A stretch of DNA of 64,000 nt, taken from positions 1-64,000 of the forward strand of contig JBBDKV010000017.1 in NCBI GenBank assembly GCA_040879165.1. Direction: 5' to 3'. Numbering within the stretch: position 1 is the stretch's first letter; every line of letters starts with the position of its first letter. The stretch is from JBBDKV01 sp040879165. GTDB taxonomy: Bacteria > Patescibacteriota > Microgenomatia > UBA1400 > PJMF01. A model generated the notes under the pieces. It was given only the letters and a program-made list of their open reading frames with translations. It did no database searches and had not been told where the DNA came from. Positions 1 to 9,665 of this stretch are shown here, piece by piece. A program made the translations under genes and the position numbers.

Positions 1-45
1 AAAACCTTTAACCAAATGCACCCAGAACTAGCCGAGACAGCATAA
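1..45 (+). CDS. atpA: ATP synthase F1 alpha subunit, C-terminal end (partial)
   Basis: Frame 1 is open from the first base and ends at a TAA at 43-45. It encodes the last 14 residues of a protein, ending HPELAETA. The gene directly upstream of gamma in F1 operons is alpha, so this should be the atpA tail. Only position and frame support the call because no alpha-specific motif falls inside the window. The 12-nt gap to atpG fits one operon. Confidence 0.65.
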   Translation, partial: KTFNQMHPELAETA

Positions 46-57
46 GACATACTTTCT

Positions 58-924
58 ATGGCAAACGTACGACACATCAAACAGCGCATTGGCACAGCCA
101 AGAATATCTCCAAGATCACCAAAGCTATGGAGATGGTTTCTGCGAGCAAAATGCGTCGAGCTCAAGAGCAAACCCTTGCTGCACGTCCCTATGCCGAAGC
201 CTTGATAGCCGCCATGATTCAACTCAATCAAGAGGCACCACAGCACCTTCACCCCTTGCTTTCACGCCATGATGTAGGAGTGCCAATTTTGATTATTATC
301 TCGACTGACCGAGGCCTATGCGGCAGTCTCAACCAAAATTTGTTCAAACAAGTTACTGCTTGGCATAGACTTCATCCACAGGGTCAATACATTATAGTAG
401 GCAAAAAAGCCGTTAGCTTTGCACAGTTTGTTGGCCTGCCAATATACGCCCAATTCACCAACTTACCAGATAAGATTTCCCTCAAAGACGTACTACCAAT
501 ATCCACATTAATTATGGAGCACTTTAGTAATCAGGACTTTGCATCAGTAGACATAGTCTTTACAGATTTTATTAATACTCTTTCACAAAAAACTAATCGT
601 CAGCGCATTTTGCCCATCCAAGAGCCAAGAGATTCAGAGATGACTCTTTCTCCCGAAGCACACAAAGAGTACGTCTTTGAGCCTAACGCCAAAGACTTAT
701 TATCAGAACTCCTGCCATACTATGTTGAAAACGCTGTTTATCAAGCTTTTTTAGAAGCTAAAGCCAGTGAGCACAGCGCCAGAATGGTCGCTATGAAAAA
801 TGCGAGCGAAAATGCTAAAGACTTGGTCACAGAGTTGTTGTTGGTATATAACAAATCTCGCCAAGAAAGCATTACCTCAGAAATACTCGATATTAGTACA
901 GCTTCAATGACTTTAGAACAGTAA
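58..924 (+). CDS. atpG: ATP synthase F1 gamma subunit
   Basis: The 288-residue protein is the central stalk of F1-ATPase, turning inside the alpha3beta3 ring and coupling proton flow through Fo to ATP synthesis. Both conserved ends of the family are visible: the N-terminal helix with RIGTAKNISKITKAMEMVS (residues 10-28) and the C-terminal helix with ARMVAMKNASENA. The middle has the conserved STDRGLCGSLN block near residue 83. Length is normal. It lies between the atpA tail and atpD in the usual order alpha-gamma-beta-epsilon. Confidence 0.97.
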   Translation: MANVRHIKQRIGTAKNISKITKAMEMVSASKMRRAQEQTLAARPYAEALIAAMIQLNQEAPQHLHPLLSRHDVGVPILIIISTDRGLCGSLNQNLFKQVTAWHRLHPQGQYIIVGKKAVSFAQFVGLPIYAQFTNLPDKISLKDVLPISTLIMEHFSNQDFASVDIVFTDFINTLSQKTNRQRILPIQEPRDSEMTLSPEAHKEYVFEPNAKDLLSELLPYYVENAVYQAFLEAKASEHSARMVAMKNASENAKDLVTELLLVYNKSRQESITSEILDISTASMTLEQ

Positions 925-933
925 CCAAAGTAA

Positions 934-2346
<1,413 letters not shown>

Positions 2347-2369
2347 GGGGTACGTAAAACAGGGATAGT

Positions 2370-2789
2370 ATGGCTAAATTACAACTGAGCGTGGTCTCGC
2401 AAGAAAAGTCTCTTATTAACACCCAAGTTGATGCGGTCACCGCCGTTACCGCGTCTGGTGAAATTACTGTACTCCCTGGTCATATTCCACTCTTTACCAA
2501 GCTTGATACCGGTGTTTTACGTTTTACTGAGGACTCCTCCACACAATCAATTATTATCTCCAAGGGATTTCTAAGCGTCTCGGTCGACAGCATCGTGACG
2601 GTCATGGCTGATACGGCAGTTGCTGAGCGTGATATTAGTGTTTCTCAAGCAGAAGCAGCCATCAAACAAGCCAAAGAAACCATCCTCACTTCTGAGGATC
2701 GACGAGAGCGAATCATGGCAGAAGCCTCGCTGCGCAGGGCATTACTGGAAATTAGGGTCGCCCAACGCACAAAACGTACTAAAATCTAA
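2370..2789 (+). CDS. atpC: ATP synthase F1 epsilon subunit
   Basis: The 139-residue protein has the N-terminal beta-sandwich of F1 epsilon (LSVVSQEKSLINTQVDAV, then EITVLPGHIPLFTKLDTGVL) and a C-terminal helical hairpin rich in Ala, Glu and Arg. Epsilon sits at the foot of the gamma stalk and can inhibit ATP hydrolysis. It is the last gene of the ATP synthase operon here, because a separate promoter precedes greA. Confidence 0.95.
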   Translation: MAKLQLSVVSQEKSLINTQVDAVTAVTASGEITVLPGHIPLFTKLDTGVLRFTEDSSTQSIIISKGFLSVSVDSIVTVMADTAVAERDISVSQAEAAIKQAKETILTSEDRRERIMAEASLRRALLEIRVAQRTKRTKI

Positions 2790-2814
2790 GTTAATTCTCC
2801 ACCCAAATTCATCC

Positions 2815-2849
2815 TTGCCAGAGTGAAAATCTTGAGTATACTTTGCTAT
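2815..2849 (+). promoter_or_regulatory. greA promoter, predicted leaderless
   Basis: TTGCCA (2815-2820) and TATACT (2837-2842) are 16 nt apart. The -10 box ends 7 nt before the greA ATG, so transcription should begin at or next to the start codon. No Shine-Dalgarno site is present, which fits a leaderless mRNA. Confidence 0.7.
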
Positions 2850-3335
2850 ATGTCAAACGAACCCACAGAAAACCAGATAGAACTAACCCAAGAGGGCCTT
2901 GATGAGCTCAAGGAAGAACTAGTTGAATTAAAAAAGACCAAGCTTCCTACTGTCATTAAACGCGTAGCAGTAGCGCGTGATCACGGAGATTTGTCAGAAA
3001 ATGCTGAATATCATAGTGCTCGAGAAGAGCAGCAGCTGATTGAGACAAGAATTGAAGAAATAGAAACCATTATCTCCAAAGCCAAAGTCGTCAAACACAC
3101 TAAAAGCACCACTAAAGTTGGTATGGGTTCCGAAGTAACGATCGTGCGTACCGATGATAAGCGCAAAAAAATGCATTTCACCATCGTTGGTGAATTTGAA
3201 GCTGAACCTGGATCGGGCGAAATCTCCAGTGTATCACCGCTCGGCAAGGCGTTACACGGACGCAAAAAGGGTGAGGAAATAACGGTGAAAGCACCCTCTG
3301 GAGCTGTTAGTTACATCATCGAATCGATTAAGTAA
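2850..3335 (+). CDS. greA: Transcription elongation factor GreA
   Basis: GreA rescues backtracked RNA polymerase by stimulating cleavage of the nascent RNA. The N-terminal coiled coil carries the family motifs (LTQEGLDELKEEL, VAVARDHGDLSENAEYHSAREEQ with the acidic tip) and the C-terminal FKBP-like domain ends in SPLGKALHGRKKGEE. An in-frame ATG 27 nt upstream is possible, but the start at 2850 gives the usual GreA length (161 aa) and sits correctly behind the promoter. Confidence 0.95.
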   Translation: MSNEPTENQIELTQEGLDELKEELVELKKTKLPTVIKRVAVARDHGDLSENAEYHSAREEQQLIETRIEEIETIISKAKVVKHTKSTTKVGMGSEVTIVRTDDKRKKMHFTIVGEFEAEPGSGEISSVSPLGKALHGRKKGEEITVKAPSGAVSYIIESIK

Positions 3336-3359
3336 ACCGCTTTTCTTAAAGGAATGAGT

Positions 3360-3893
3360 ATGGCACTTCCTGCACGTGGTCAGTCACAGGCATTACTTGA
3401 ACCGTACATACAAAACGAGAATCTTCGTCAACACTGTTACATGGTAGCGCAAGCTATGGAAGCCTATGCCACCAAGCTGGGCGCCGATAGTGAGCTGTGG
3501 TACCAAACAGGCCTCCTGCACGACCTCGACTGGGAAAAATATCCCGACGCACACCCAAATAAAGCCATATCTGAAATTTTAACCGAGTATCCTCAAGAAA
3601 TGCTGGATGCAATAGCTGGTCATGCTCCTGAGCGAACTGGGGTTGAGCCAGAATCGCAACTGGCACGCTACCTGTATGCTTGTGACGAGCTTTCTGGCTT
3701 TCTCAACGCAGTTTCACTGATGCGCCCAGAAGGTTTTGCTGGCATGAAGCCAAAATCTGTCAAGAAGAAACTTAAGGATAAAAGTTTTGCCGCTGGCGTC
3801 AACCGCGATGATATTGCCAAGGGGATTGAGTTGATTGAAGTTGAGCTGGATGAGCATATTGCGTTTTTGATTAAGGTGTTTGAAACAAAATAA
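3360..3893 (+). CDS. HD-domain phosphohydrolase-like protein
   Basis: A 177-residue HD-superfamily protein. The expected metal ligands are visible: an early His in RQHCYMVAQ, the HD pair in GLLHDLDWEK (about residues 57-66), and a later His in AGHAPE. These proteins are usually metal-dependent phosphohydrolases acting on nucleotides or related phosphoesters; the substrate cannot be told here. The start at 3360 is preferred over 3354 because AAAGGA then lies 6-7 nt upstream instead of touching the ATG. Confidence 0.8.
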   Translation: MALPARGQSQALLEPYIQNENLRQHCYMVAQAMEAYATKLGADSELWYQTGLLHDLDWEKYPDAHPNKAISEILTEYPQEMLDAIAGHAPERTGVEPESQLARYLYACDELSGFLNAVSLMRPEGFAGMKPKSVKKKLKDKSFAAGVNRDDIAKGIELIEVELDEHIAFLIKVFETK

Positions 3894-3895
3894 GA

Positions 3896-4082
3896 TATAC
3901 TACTGATACTATATTTTGGCTAGCAACCACTTGCTTGCGCTTAGACAGAATCGCACGCAGGCCGCTTGGGTTCACAACCAGGCCGGGTAAGCCCGACATA
4001 GCTGGAACGAAGTACAAAGAGGTGGCACCGTTCGAGAGAACCCTCTTTTGCTCACATTGTTGTGGGTGAAAGAGGGTTTTTT
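3896..4082 (+). promoter_or_regulatory. T-box riboswitch leader of serS
   Basis: A transcription-attenuation leader sensing uncharged tRNA-Ser. A TATACT -10 box is at 3896-3901. A small hairpin CCGGGTAAGCCCG (3983-3995) is followed by GCTGGAA and AAGTAC. The antiterminator is clear: AAAGAGG (4016-4022) pairs CCTCTTT (4042-4048); the 7-nt bulge TGGCACC (4023-4029) is the T-box; and GTTC/GAAC closes on a GAGA loop. TGGC would pair with GCCA of tRNA-Ser, whose usual discriminator is G73. I could not place the specifier codon with confidence; a TCA in the 3961-3982 hairpin is one candidate. The same layout occurs before proS. Confidence 0.88.
4039..4082 (+). terminator. T-box-controlled terminator before serS
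   Basis: AACCCTCTTT (4039-4048) pairs perfectly with AAAGAGGGTT (4069-4078), followed by a run of T. The 5' arm overlaps the 3' arm of the antiterminator, so the two structures exclude each other. Confidence 0.92.
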
Positions 4083-4128
4083 AGTACCCATAACGCAGCG
4101 CTACTGCTACACTAGAAGAAAGGAAGTT

Positions 4129-5397
4129 ATGCTTGATATCAAATACATTCGTGAAAATACAGCCGCTGTTCGTGAGGCATGCTTGCATAAGCAGCTTGAT
4201 CACACCATCGTTGATTCGGTTCTCGCTGCTGACGAGCATCGCCGTTCACTCCAGGTTAAAATTGATGAGATTCGCCAAAAAAGCAACGCGCATGCTGATG
4301 CTATCAAGGAAGCTGTAGCAGCTGGCAGCACTCCCACGCCAGAGCAGATAGAGCACGGCAAAGCACTCAAAGCTGATCTTAAAAAGATTGAGCCAGAATT
4401 TGCTTCTGCACAAGAACGGTTTCAAACCCTGATGCACCAAGTACCCAACGTGCCCGCTGATGACGTTCCAGAGGGCAAGGATGAATCTGGCAACGTGGTG
4501 CTCCGTACTGAAGGCGCGCCTCACACATTTGATTTTGAACCCAAGGCTCACCAAGAATTGATGGAAAATCTTGATCTGCTTGACACTAAGCGCGCGGTCA
4601 AAATTGGTGGTTTTCGCTCGTATTTTCTCAAGAATGGCGCGGTCAAGCTTGAGCAAGCACTGCTGAACTATGCCATGAACAAGCTAACCACTGACGGTTT
4701 TTCAGCCATGACCGCGCCAGTACTCGTCAACGAGGACGTGATGTGGGGCACTGGCTACTTTCCTTGGGGCAGTGAAGATCACTACAAAACACAAGACGGT
4801 CAATTCCTCGCCGGCACTTCAGAGGTAGCGTTGACCGCCTATCATGCTGATGAAACACTCCAAGAAAAAGACTTACCGCTCAAGATGGTGGGAATTTCCC
4901 CGTGCTTCCGCCGCGAAGTAGGGGCACATGGCAAAGATACCCAGGGAATTATCCGCGTTCATCAATTTATGAAAGTGGAGCAGGTTGTCTATACGGTCGC
5001 AGATGAACTCACAACCAGAGAGTGGCACGAAAAGATGCTCGGCCACGCAGAAGGATTGCTCAAAGACTTAGGCCTGCCATACCAAGTGCTCCTGATGTGT
5101 ACTGGCGACATGGGGGCGGGACAGCGCAAAAAATATGATATCGAGACTTGGTTTCCATCACAAAACGCCTACCGCGAAACCCACTCAGCCAGTTACTTCA
5201 ATGACTTTCAGGCGCGCCGACTCAATATCCGCTACCAAGCGAAGGACGGCAGTCTCAAACATGTCTACACCCTCAACAACACCATGGCCGCCTCACCAAG
5301 GCTACTCGCGGCAATTATAGAGAATTATCAGCAGTCAGACGGCAGCATCAGCGTGCCAGAAGTACTCAAACCACTTGTTGGTACTGACAAGCTCTAA
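4129..5397 (+). CDS. serS: Serine--tRNA ligase
   Basis: Class II aminoacyl-tRNA synthetase charging tRNA-Ser, 422 residues. The N-terminal part is the long antiparallel coiled coil that grips the tRNA-Ser variable arm (residues about 30-110). The catalytic domain has motif 2 (SPCFRREVGAHGKDTQGIIRVHQF) and motif 3 (NNTMAASPRLLAAIIENYQ, normally ending in GR). The start at 4129 follows AAAGGAAG and matches the family N-terminus LDIKYIREN; an upstream in-frame ATG would start inside the terminator. Confidence 0.96.
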   Translation: MLDIKYIRENTAAVREACLHKQLDHTIVDSVLAADEHRRSLQVKIDEIRQKSNAHADAIKEAVAAGSTPTPEQIEHGKALKADLKKIEPEFASAQERFQTLMHQVPNVPADDVPEGKDESGNVVLRTEGAPHTFDFEPKAHQELMENLDLLDTKRAVKIGGFRSYFLKNGAVKLEQALLNYAMNKLTTDGFSAMTAPVLVNEDVMWGTGYFPWGSEDHYKTQDGQFLAGTSEVALTAYHADETLQEKDLPLKMVGISPCFRREVGAHGKDTQGIIRVHQFMKVEQVVYTVADELTTREWHEKMLGHAEGLLKDLGLPYQVLLMCTGDMGAGQRKKYDIETWFPSQNAYRETHSASYFNDFQARRLNIRYQAKDGSLKHVYTLNNTMAASPRLLAAIIENYQQSDGSISVPEVLKPLVGTDKL

Positions 5398-5425
5398 GAC
5401 ACCTGCTAAACTAGGCAAATTCTGC

Positions 5426-5456
5426 TACAATCAGCTCGGCAAGACAGGATCCAACT
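5426..5456 (+). promoter_or_regulatory. secA promoter -10 and ribosome binding site
   Basis: An extended -10, TGCTACAAT, has its TACAAT at 5426-5431. The expected start point leaves a leader of about 19 nt containing AGGA (5446-5449) before the ATG. This is an ordinary leadered start, unlike greA and prs. Confidence 0.55.
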
Positions 5457-8420
5457 ATGCTTAAATTTTTTCAAGATCTTTTTGATGAAAATAAAAAAAC
5501 CTTGGCTCGCTACCAGCGGGTCGTGGATGAGATCAATCAACTTGAGCCCAACTTCAAAAAACTGACAGACAAGCAACTCGCAGCCAAAACTAAGGAGTTC
5601 AAAAAAATCATTGCTGAAAAACAAACTGCAGGCGACGCTGATGAAGATATTCTCAATGCGCTGCTGCCAGAGGCGTTTGCCACCGTTCGTGAGGCATCGC
5701 GACGGGTGATGGGCATGAGCCACTTTGATGTTCAGTTACTAGCCGGCATAGCACTGCATCACGGCTCGATCACTGAGCAAAAAACGGGCGAAGGTAAAAC
5801 GCTCACTGTGACAGCTCCGCTGTACCTCAATGCACTCTTAGGCAAGGGCTCTCATCTTATTACAGTCAATGATTACTTGGCAGAACTCGGAGCTGGTTGG
5901 ATGGGTCCAATCTATCACTTCCTTGATCTGAGTACGGCAGTGATCGTGCACGATCGTTCCAGTTTGTATAACCCCAATCATGACAGTGAGGAGCGCGGCG
6001 ACGAGCGACTCGAACATTTTCAGCACATCACTCGCCAAGAAGCCTACGCTGCGGATATTACCTATGGTACCAACAACGAATTTGGCTTTGATTATTTACG
6101 TGACAACATGGCTCAATCACTTGACCGAATGGTGCAGCGCCGCGTCGACGCCCACTACTTCACCATCGTTGACGAAGCTGACTCAATTCTGATTGACGAA
6201 GCTCGAACACCACTCATTATTTCAGCTCCCGACACTGAGCCAACTAATAAATACTTTGAAAATGCCCGATTAGTGCAGTCACTGGAAAAAAATGCGGATT
6301 TTGCAGTAGATGAAAAAGCTAAATCTGCTACCTTGACCGACCTAGGTGTGAAGCGTATTGAGCAAAAACTAGGTATTAAAAATCTCTATGAAGAAAATTT
6401 TGACACCATTCATCATGTTGAATCTGCGCTCAAAGCCAAGGTGCTGTACCTTCGAGACAAAGACTACATTGTTCGCGATAATCAGGTGATCATTGTTGAC
6501 GAACACACTGGTCGCCTGATGTACGGTCGACGGTACTCCGATGGATTACATCAATCCATCGAAGCCAAAGAAGGCGTGCCCATTCAGCAAGAATCTCGCA
6601 CCCTAGCTACTATTTCACTACAAAATTATTTTCGCCTTTACACCAAACTCTCCGGTATGACTGGCACTGCCAAGACAGAGGAAGAAGAGTTTCAAAAAAT
6701 TTACAACATCCCTGTACTGGAGATTCCTACCAACGTACCGGTAATTCGTGACGACAAACAGGACATGGTCTACAAAACCACAGCCGTTAAGTACTCAGCA
6801 ATTGCTGCCGCTGTTGAGGAAATTCATAAGACGGGTCAGCCAATACTAATTGGAACACGCTCTATTGACCACAACGAGACAATTGCAGAATTTTTGAAAC
6901 GCAAAAATGTGCCTCATCAAGTGTTGAACGCCAAAAATAACGAGCGAGAAGCGTTCATCATTTCAGACGCTGGACGCAAAGATGCGATTACCGTGGCTAC
7001 CAACATTGCTGGACGCGGTGTGGACATCGTGCTTGGCGGAGCAAAACCTGAGTTAAAGGATTTTCGCAAAAAAACAGTCAAAAAGGACGCCAAACCATCT
7101 TCAAAAAGCTTGGCACTTGCCAAAGAACTCGGCTTACCAAGCTCGATCAACCCTTCCAACTACAAACTGAGTGAGTATCAAAAAGAGCTTGAAAAGTGGC
7201 AAGCTGCTCACGATGAAGTTTTGAGCCTGGGAGGTCTCTGTATCATTGGTACCGAACGGCACGAATCACGTCGGATTGACAACCAACTGCGTGGCCGATC
7301 TGGCCGGCAAGGCGACCCAGGAAGTTCACAATTTTTTATTGCCCTTGAAGACGATATTATGCGCATCTTTGGTGGAGAACAAATTACCAAGGTTATGGAC
7401 TTTCTCAAATTTGATGAAAATATGCCGATTGAGCACGGCATGATTGGCAAAGCTATCGAGTCCGCCCAAGTGAAGGTCGAGGGATTCTTCTTTGATCAGC
7501 GTAAGCGACTGGTCGAGTTTGATGACGTAATGAATAAGCAACGCGAAATCATCTACAAACGTCGTCGTCGCTTACTCGAGAAAACAGACACCGCTGAGCA
7601 CCCAGAAAACGTGGCCGACACGCAAACTACAACCACGCTACGCGAGGACATTCTACAATTTATCCAGGATGAAGTTAACAGCGTGGTCCATATTAACGCT
7701 CCTCGAGAATATACCGAGGATGAGTACGCAGAGATTATAAGAGAGTTTGCCAAAATAATTCCTTTTGATCAAAATTCTCAAAAAGAGTTAGTCAAAAAAA
7801 TAAGTGATAAACACAGTACGGAGGAAATTTCAGAAGAGTTATACAAAGTGGCTGAAAAAACCTACCAGGCTAGAGAAAAAGCACTGGGCAATGATAAGCT
7901 GCGAACCATGGAGCGCCTAGTCACCCTTTCAACTGTTGATGAAAAATGGATGGATCATTTGGACGCCATGGACTCACTACGAGAAGGTATTTGGCTGCGT
8001 GGAGACAAACGAACAGTCCTTTCAGAATACAAAAAGGAAGCCTTCGCCATGTTTGAGTCGCTGATTGGCAACATCGAATCAACCATTGTGCATCGAATTT
8101 TCAGAGTACAACTCCAACAAGCACCGCAAATGCGCCAAGTTCCTCGCAATATGGTCGAACAAAAGGATGACGTCTTCGAAAGTATCGAAAAAGAAGTAGC
8201 CGACGCTAGTGTACCAGAGGCAAAAGCAACAACTTCCCCAGCTAGCACTAAGGGTTCTATGGGTGACTTGGCAACTGCACTCAAAAGTGCTAAAAATATT
8301 GCCAAACCGCAACCTGGAGAAGAAAAAATAAAAATAGGTCGGAATGATCCGTGTCCCTGTGGGAGTGGTAAAAAATACAAAAAATGTGGTTTGATCAATG
8401 CGCCGTCGCATCGAGGGTAA
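5457..8420 (+). CDS. secA: Preprotein translocase subunit SecA
   Basis: SecA is the ATPase motor that drives unfolded preproteins through SecYEG. The 987-residue protein has Walker A TGEGKT near residue 109, a DEAD-type VDEADSILIDEARTPL near 238, the preprotein cross-linking region, the second RecA fold (GRGVDIVLGG; RRIDNQLRGRSGRQGDPGSS), and a C-terminal zinc-binding tail CPCGSGKKYKKC used for SecB or lipid contact. A Lys/Ser-rich insert of about 55 residues lies between DIVLGG and LGGL in the second motor fold. Such inserts occur in other SecA proteins. Confidence 0.98.
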   Translation: MLKFFQDLFDENKKTLARYQRVVDEINQLEPNFKKLTDKQLAAKTKEFKKIIAEKQTAGDADEDILNALLPEAFATVREASRRVMGMSHFDVQLLAGIALHHGSITEQKTGEGKTLTVTAPLYLNALLGKGSHLITVNDYLAELGAGWMGPIYHFLDLSTAVIVHDRSSLYNPNHDSEERGDERLEHFQHITRQEAYAADITYGTNNEFGFDYLRDNMAQSLDRMVQRRVDAHYFTIVDEADSILIDEARTPLIISAPDTEPTNKYFENARLVQSLEKNADFAVDEKAKSATLTDLGVKRIEQKLGIKNLYEENFDTIHHVESALKAKVLYLRDKDYIVRDNQVIIVDEHTGRLMYGRRYSDGLHQSIEAKEGVPIQQESRTLATISLQNYFRLYTKLSGMTGTAKTEEEEFQKIYNIPVLEIPTNVPVIRDDKQDMVYKTTAVKYSAIAAAVEEIHKTGQPILIGTRSIDHNETIAEFLKRKNVPHQVLNAKNNEREAFIISDAGRKDAITVATNIAGRGVDIVLGGAKPELKDFRKKTVKKDAKPSSKSLALAKELGLPSSINPSNYKLSEYQKELEKWQAAHDEVLSLGGLCIIGTERHESRRIDNQLRGRSGRQGDPGSSQFFIALEDDIMRIFGGEQITKVMDFLKFDENMPIEHGMIGKAIESAQVKVEGFFFDQRKRLVEFDDVMNKQREIIYKRRRRLLEKTDTAEHPENVADTQTTTTLREDILQFIQDEVNSVVHINAPREYTEDEYAEIIREFAKIIPFDQNSQKELVKKISDKHSTEEISEELYKVAEKTYQAREKALGNDKLRTMERLVTLSTVDEKWMDHLDAMDSLREGIWLRGDKRTVLSEYKKEAFAMFESLIGNIESTIVHRIFRVQLQQAPQMRQVPRNMVEQKDDVFESIEKEVADASVPEAKATTSPASTKGSMGDLATALKSAKNIAKPQPGEEKIKIGRNDPCPCGSGKKYKKCGLINAPSHRG

Positions 8421-8453
8421 AACCTACCTGAAAGCACTATAAGCGGTTCAGAA

Positions 8454-8489
8454 TTGACACAGTAATTCTAGAGATATAGGATCAGGTAT
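8454..8489 (+). promoter_or_regulatory. prs promoter, predicted leaderless
   Basis: A consensus -35 TTGACA (8454-8459) is 17 nt from TAGGAT (8477-8482). The -10 box ends 7 nt before the ATG, so transcription should begin at the start codon. No Shine-Dalgarno site is seen. Confidence 0.75.
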
Positions 8490-9389
8490 ATGAAACTACT
8501 CTCAGGCACCTCTAACACTCCACTTGCAAAACAAATTGCCGACCACTTCTCACTACCATTGATAAACACTGAAATCTCAGAATTTGGAAACGGCGAACGA
8601 AGAATCTGGATAAAAGAGAGCTTGTCTGGTCAAGATGTTGTCATCACCCAGTCACTAGCTCATCCCACCGATACCAATATTATGGAATTGTTATTACTCT
8701 GCGATGCAGTAGAGCGTCTGGGAGCCAGAGATGTGCACTTACTAGTCCCGTGGTTGGGCTACTCACTACAAGACAAGGCCTTTCGACAAGGTGAGGCAAT
8801 CGCTGCCAAAGTCGTAGCCAACTTATTATCCAGCGCCTACGTTCGTCGTGTGTACTTACTGGATGTTCATAATACCAGTATTCCCGGATTTTTCTCCGTA
8901 CCCACGTTACACCTGAGTGCTATGGAATTATTTAAACAACACGTACGAACAGAGCTAAAACCAGAAAATATCGTAGTAGCCAGTCCGGACTTTGGTGGAC
9001 TAAAACGAGCTCGTCAATTTGCCGACATGCTTGATACTGAGCTGGTCAATATTGATAAACACCGCGATCTCAATTCTGGTCAAATTGAGTCGTCAATTTT
9101 ACATGGCGATGTTAAAGGAAAAACCGTTTTAGTATATGATGACACAATTCAATCTGGTGGAACGGTTGTCGAAGCGGCTGATACTCTCAAAGAGCAAGGT
9201 GCAGAGAAAGTTATTTTCTTTGCTACCCATGGGCCAATGGTCGAAGCAGCTTTCAAAAAAATTGGTCAAAGCAGCATCGATCAGGTTATCGTCACCAATT
9301 CCGTAGCACATCATGACATTGCTGTTTCAAAGTTAAAAACAATTGATGTGTCACCAGTGTTCACCACAGCACTTGAGGAGTGGTTTTAG
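8490..9389 (+). CDS. prs: Ribose-phosphate pyrophosphokinase (PRPP synthetase)
   Basis: Makes phosphoribosyl pyrophosphate from ribose 5-phosphate and ATP for nucleotide, His and Trp synthesis. The N-terminal half shows the family pattern (GNGERRIWIKES, then VVITQSL), and the PRPP-binding loop is visible as VLVYDDTIQSGGTVVEAADTL near residues 213-233. The protein has 299 residues, slightly short of the usual 310-320. The catalytic flexible loop is divergent, which is common in distant Prs homologues. Confidence 0.88.
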   Translation: MKLLSGTSNTPLAKQIADHFSLPLINTEISEFGNGERRIWIKESLSGQDVVITQSLAHPTDTNIMELLLLCDAVERLGARDVHLLVPWLGYSLQDKAFRQGEAIAAKVVANLLSSAYVRRVYLLDVHNTSIPGFFSVPTLHLSAMELFKQHVRTELKPENIVVASPDFGGLKRARQFADMLDTELVNIDKHRDLNSGQIESSILHGDVKGKTVLVYDDTIQSGGTVVEAADTLKEQGAEKVIFFATHGPMVEAAFKKIGQSSIDQVIVTNSVAHHDIAVSKLKTIDVSPVFTTALEEWF

Positions 9390-9398
9390 AAGTATGTT

Positions 9399-9639
9399 AT
9401 ACTAACCCAACTACTTGTGCTTTATTTAAAGCCCTGCTTAACTCCCAATTAAGTAGTTTTTTGTTAAAAAAAGTAGGGTAGGATCTGCAGCTTTTGAAGG
9501 TATTACGGCTGCTACTAACTACTCCGGGTAAGCCCGTAATCGCTGGAAATAAGTACGGTCGAGGTGGTACCGTTCCAAGAAACCCTGGAACCCTCACACG
9601 CTAACATTCAAACGAGTGTTTGCGTGCGAGGGTTTTTTT
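9399..9639 (+). promoter_or_regulatory. T-box riboswitch leader of proS
   Basis: A TATACT -10 box (9399-9404) starts a leader built like the serS one. CCGGGTAAGCCCG (9524-9536), GCTGGAA (9542-9548) and AAGTAC (9551-9556) have matching spacing. The antiterminator is GAGG (9561-9564) with CCTC (9592-9595), T-box bulge TGGTACC (9565-9571), and inner stem GTTCC/GGAAC. TGGT would pair with ACCA of tRNA-Pro, whose usual discriminator is A73. A hairpin with loop CTCCCAA (9442-9448) holds possible Pro codons, but the specifier is not proven. The GCAGC...GCTGC stem (about 9487-9512) may be part of stem I. Confidence 0.87.
9589..9639 (+). terminator. T-box-controlled terminator before proS
   Basis: AACCCTCACACGC (9589-9601) pairs with GCGTGCGAGGGTT (9622-9634) with one mismatch and is followed by seven T. 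Its 5' arm overlaps the antiterminator. Confidence 0.9.
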
Positions 9640-9665
9640 GTAGTAAGTACGCAGCAAAAGGAAGT

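Noticed and set aside
7955..8437. Long minus-strand ORF under secA
   Set aside because: A shadow of secA codons with biased composition, no promoter and no recognisable domain; the same applies to similar ORFs at 1144-1533 and 45090-45725.
9437..9463. Stem CTTAA/TTAAG plus T run as a separate prs terminator
   Set aside because: The stem has only five A/T-rich pairs and lies inside the T-box leader after its promoter, so it is better read as part of that leader.
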